NCBI GenBank assembly: GCA_945893365.1
Contig: CAMDED010000055.1
Span: 1-44,256 of the forward strand
Source: Candidatus Sulfopaludibacter sp. SbA3
Lineage (GTDB): Bacteria > Acidobacteriota > Terriglobia > Bryobacterales > Bryobacteraceae
Direction: 5' to 3'
Length of the DNA: 44,256 nucleotides
This document shows, piece by piece, positions 42,805-44,256 of this stretch (the stretch's first letter is position 1; each line of letters begins with the position of its first letter). Both the position numbers and the translations under genes were made by a program. Below the pieces are notes generated by a model. It did not search any database. It was not told the origin of the DNA and saw only the letters and a program-made list of their open reading frames with translations.

Positions 42805-43184
42805 CAGACCACCTTAACAGGATACTGGCTCAGGAGTGGATCGGAAGAGACCAGCGAGTAGCCTTCAGCCGCGGCCTGCGCCACGATAATCCGGTCAAAG
42901 GGATCCCGGTGATGGCGGTGCAAACCAGCCAGGGCGGCGACATGGTTGGCTCGAATCGAAAGTACGGCCGCACCGGACAATGATACGGCTCGGTCCCACC
43001 AGAGAACCGGATCGGCAACAGGCAGACTTCCCTTGTTCGCCTTTATCACCAATTCCCAATACGACGCCACGCTGACGATGACCGGCCCTTCCCGCACAAG
43101 CTTGCGGGCCTTCGACGACAATCGCTCCGGGCTATGCAGGATCCAATATAGGACGTTCGTGTCCAGGAGGACAGGACCCGCCAC
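42801..43184 (-). CDS. vapC: PIN-domain toxin of a VapBC-like module
   Basis: 127 residues from GTG 43184, the G of which belongs to the antitoxin's TAG stop. The PIN acidic residues are visible: D8 (LLDTNVLYW), E44 (SYWELVIK), D94/D97 (RDPFDRIIVAQA) and D115 (VSSDPLL). HRHHRDPFDRIIVAQAAAEG is highly typical of this VapC subgroup. It should be an RNA-cleaving toxin neutralised by the preceding protein. Its stop overlaps the sulfatase GTG. Confidence 0.93.
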   Translation of the reverse strand: MAGPVLLDTNVLYWILHSPERLSSKARKLVREGPVIVSVASYWELVIKANKGSLPVADPVLWWDRAVSLSGAAVLSIRANHVAALAGLHRHHRDPFDRIIVAQAAAEGYSLVSSDPLLSQYPVKVVW

Positions 43185-43417
43185 TACCGGCCTTCCCAGA
43201 AGGCGTCCACTTCGTCGGCGGCCATGGCCCGGTCCCACCCCTCGGGCCACCGCGGTTCCTCGCGCATGGCGCCGAATTGGGGTTTCTTGGGCACGCGCGC
43301 CTGCACGAGCCGCGCCACCGCCTTACCGTGACGCAGAATTAGGACTTCCTCGCCATTCTCGACCAAATCGAGAAGCTTGGAGAATTGGGTCTTGGCTTCA
43401 TGGACGGAGAAAGTCAT
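43184..43417 (-). CDS. Phd/YefM-type antitoxin of the VapBC-like module
   Basis: 77 residues. MTFSVHEAKTQFSKLLDLVENGEEVLILRHGKAVARLV is the Phd/YefM DNA-binding fold; the acidic/aromatic tail (EGWDRAMAADEVDAFWEGR) binds the toxin. The ATG lies only about 9 bases after a -10 box, so its mRNA is probably almost leaderless. The promoter spacer carries an inverted repeat suited to autorepression. Confidence 0.93.
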   Translation of the reverse strand: MTFSVHEAKTQFSKLLDLVENGEEVLILRHGKAVARLVQARVPKKPQFGAMREEPRWPEGWDRAMAADEVDAFWEGR

Positions 43418-43425
43418 CGACTCTG

Positions 43426-43454
43426 AGTTTAGTCCATATTTTGGGTCTAATCAA
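43426..43454 (-). promoter_or_regulatory. Promoter and operator of the toxin-antitoxin module
   Basis: Minus strand -35 TTGATT (43454-43449), 17-base spacer, -10 TAAACT (43431-43426). An imperfect palindrome, TTAGACC...GGACTAA (43450-43429, 6 of 7 arm bases), lies between the boxes. The likely transcription start is at or just before the ATG at 43417. Confidence 0.6.
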
Positions 43455-43595
43455 TCGCTTCAACGCGGCGGCGCGGGAGCCGGACGTTTTGAGCCAAATG
43501 TCGGTCGAGCCTGTACGACCAGCCAGCCTACAACACCGACAAGAAGCAGGCGTAGAATATGAAGCGAAACATGAAGTGGAGAGGCCATTCGGAAA

Positions 43596-43868
43596 ATGAG
43601 ACGTATCAACTTTCGTATATCACTTGTCGCGGTAGTTGTTCTTGCAGGCTCGCTAATGTGGGCGCAATCGGCTTTCGCCACGAGCTTTACCGGCATGACG
43701 ATCTGGAATACCGCGGCCGACGGCGCATACCTGGGCAACGATCTGTGGGATACGTTCCCCGCCACCTGGTACAACCTATACCTGCAAAACCCAGACACCT
43801 CATGGGTCAACTCCGGCAACGCCGAAAGCACGAAGCTCGACTGGTCAGCCCGGACGCCGGCAACGTGA
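43596..43868 (+). CDS. Truncated secreted protein, unrecognised
   Basis: 90 residues. MRRINFRISLVAVVVLAGSLMWAQSAFA is a good signal peptide. The mature part (TSFTGMTIWNTAADGAYLGNDLWD, WYNLYLQNPDTSWVNSGN) looks like the start of a larger surface or PEP-CTERM-like protein. It stops early, and the codons just before the stop coincide with the start of nucleotidyltransferase-like sequence. I read it as a 5' gene fragment cut by a rearrangement. Confidence 0.5.
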   Translation: MRRINFRISLVAVVVLAGSLMWAQSAFATSFTGMTIWNTAADGAYLGNDLWDTFPATWYNLYLQNPDTSWVNSGNAESTKLDWSARTPAT

Positions 43869-44159
43869 AGGCGCTTTACGCCGTTAGCCGAATTCGGCGC
43901 GCCGCTTGAAGGCCTAAAGGCGGAGGATTTTGTGGAGCCGGATTCGTTTTTCCGCATGGGCTCACCCCCGCTGATGGTGGATATTCTTCCGGCAATCCAA
44001 GGCGTAGATTTTGAGAGCGCACGGGAAGGGCGGACGGACATTGAGCTCGACCCCGAGAGCGGCCTCAGAGCGCCTGTTATTTCCCGCGGCGATTTGATTG
44101 CCGCGAAACTAGCTACTTTCCGGCGCAAAATTCCTGACATAAGTTTCTTGTTTTCATAA
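43841..44159 (+). pseudogene. 3' fragment of a nucleotidyltransferase-like (DUF6036/AbiEii-type) gene
   Basis: Read with one frame change near 43880: LVSPDAGNVKALYA, then LAEFGAPLEGLKAEDF..., FFRMGSPPLMVDILPAIQGVDFESA, and LRAPVISRGDLIAAKLA, ending at TAA 44157-44159. This is the C-terminal half of small nucleotidyltransferases found alone or in toxin-antitoxin loci. The N-terminal GG-x-A half with its catalytic aspartates is missing. The last ~97 bases of the window show nothing more. Confidence 0.6.
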
Positions 44160-44256
44160 GGCGTCGATCTGGCGGCGTGCTTGGTTGAACAGAATCGCTT
44201 TGTGCGACCCGCGAGGACAAAGATGCATTTCTGCGCTTTCCCTTTGGCACAGCGCG

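Noticed and set aside
43460-44140. A 226-residue minus-strand frame at the right end
   Set aside because: It is antisense to recognisable signal-peptide and nucleotidyltransferase sequence and has no family motif.

Overview
The window looks like a chromosomal segment of an acidobacterium, most likely from the Bryobacterales/Solibacter branch. The evidence is a large secreted protein ending in the TIGR03437 domain that is abundant in that lineage, an ADOP-type (acidobacterial duplicated orphan permease) protein, a DUF1549/DUF1553 plus DUF1501 pair, and uniformly G+C-rich codon use. The assignment rests on family recognition only. No rRNA, tRNA or CRISPR array was seen.

Layout. 1-4.7 kb: the 3' end of an unknown gene, a secreted PQQ-like beta-propeller with two EF-hands, then the replication/repair unit SRP RNA-dnaX-ybaB-recR (minus strand). 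4.8-6.8 kb (plus): a methyltransferase, a BrnA-like antitoxin behind a decayed BrnT-like toxin, and a DapA-family lyase/synthase. 6.9-18.5 kb (minus): a long tetrapyrrole and envelope gene train, cytochrome-assembly-like membrane protein-hemA-hemC-(island)-cobA/hemD-uppP-ftsK-VOC. 18.8-23 kb (plus): the DUF1549/DUF1501 pair behind a good sigma70-like promoter, and a small membrane protein. 23-27.8 kb (minus): a nucleoside hydrolase-like protein, an ECF sigma/anti-sigma/secreted protein operon, DUF429, and a DUF4160/DUF2442 pair. 28-30 kb: the TIGR03437 protein. 30.3-35.4 kb (minus): a complete iscR-iscS-iscU-iscA-hscB-hscA-iscX operon without ferredoxin, with its promoter inside CCTTGA-type inverted repeats. 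36-39 kb: a LytR_C-like membrane protein and the ADOP permease. 39.2-43.4 kb (minus): PHP phosphoesterase-cysC-cysH, a sulfatase and a VapBC-like pair. The end of the window holds a truncated secreted protein joined to a broken nucleotidyltransferase fragment.

The most interesting object is a 3.45-kb island (about 12,026-15,476) sitting exactly at the hemC/cobA junction. It is flanked by 100-bp direct repeats (96% identical) made of the hemC tail plus the cobA head, so both host genes remain intact. All four mismatches between the repeats are synonymous in the hemC and cobA frames, suggesting that one copy came with the island from a related genome. The island carries a compact cassette: a coiled-coil/J-domain protein, a zinc-ribbon Sel1-repeat protein whose GTG overlaps the previous stop, and a TIGR02391 (Ymh-type) protein with an RX4H HEPN-like motif. 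I propose it as a candidate defence or stress system. That function is inference.
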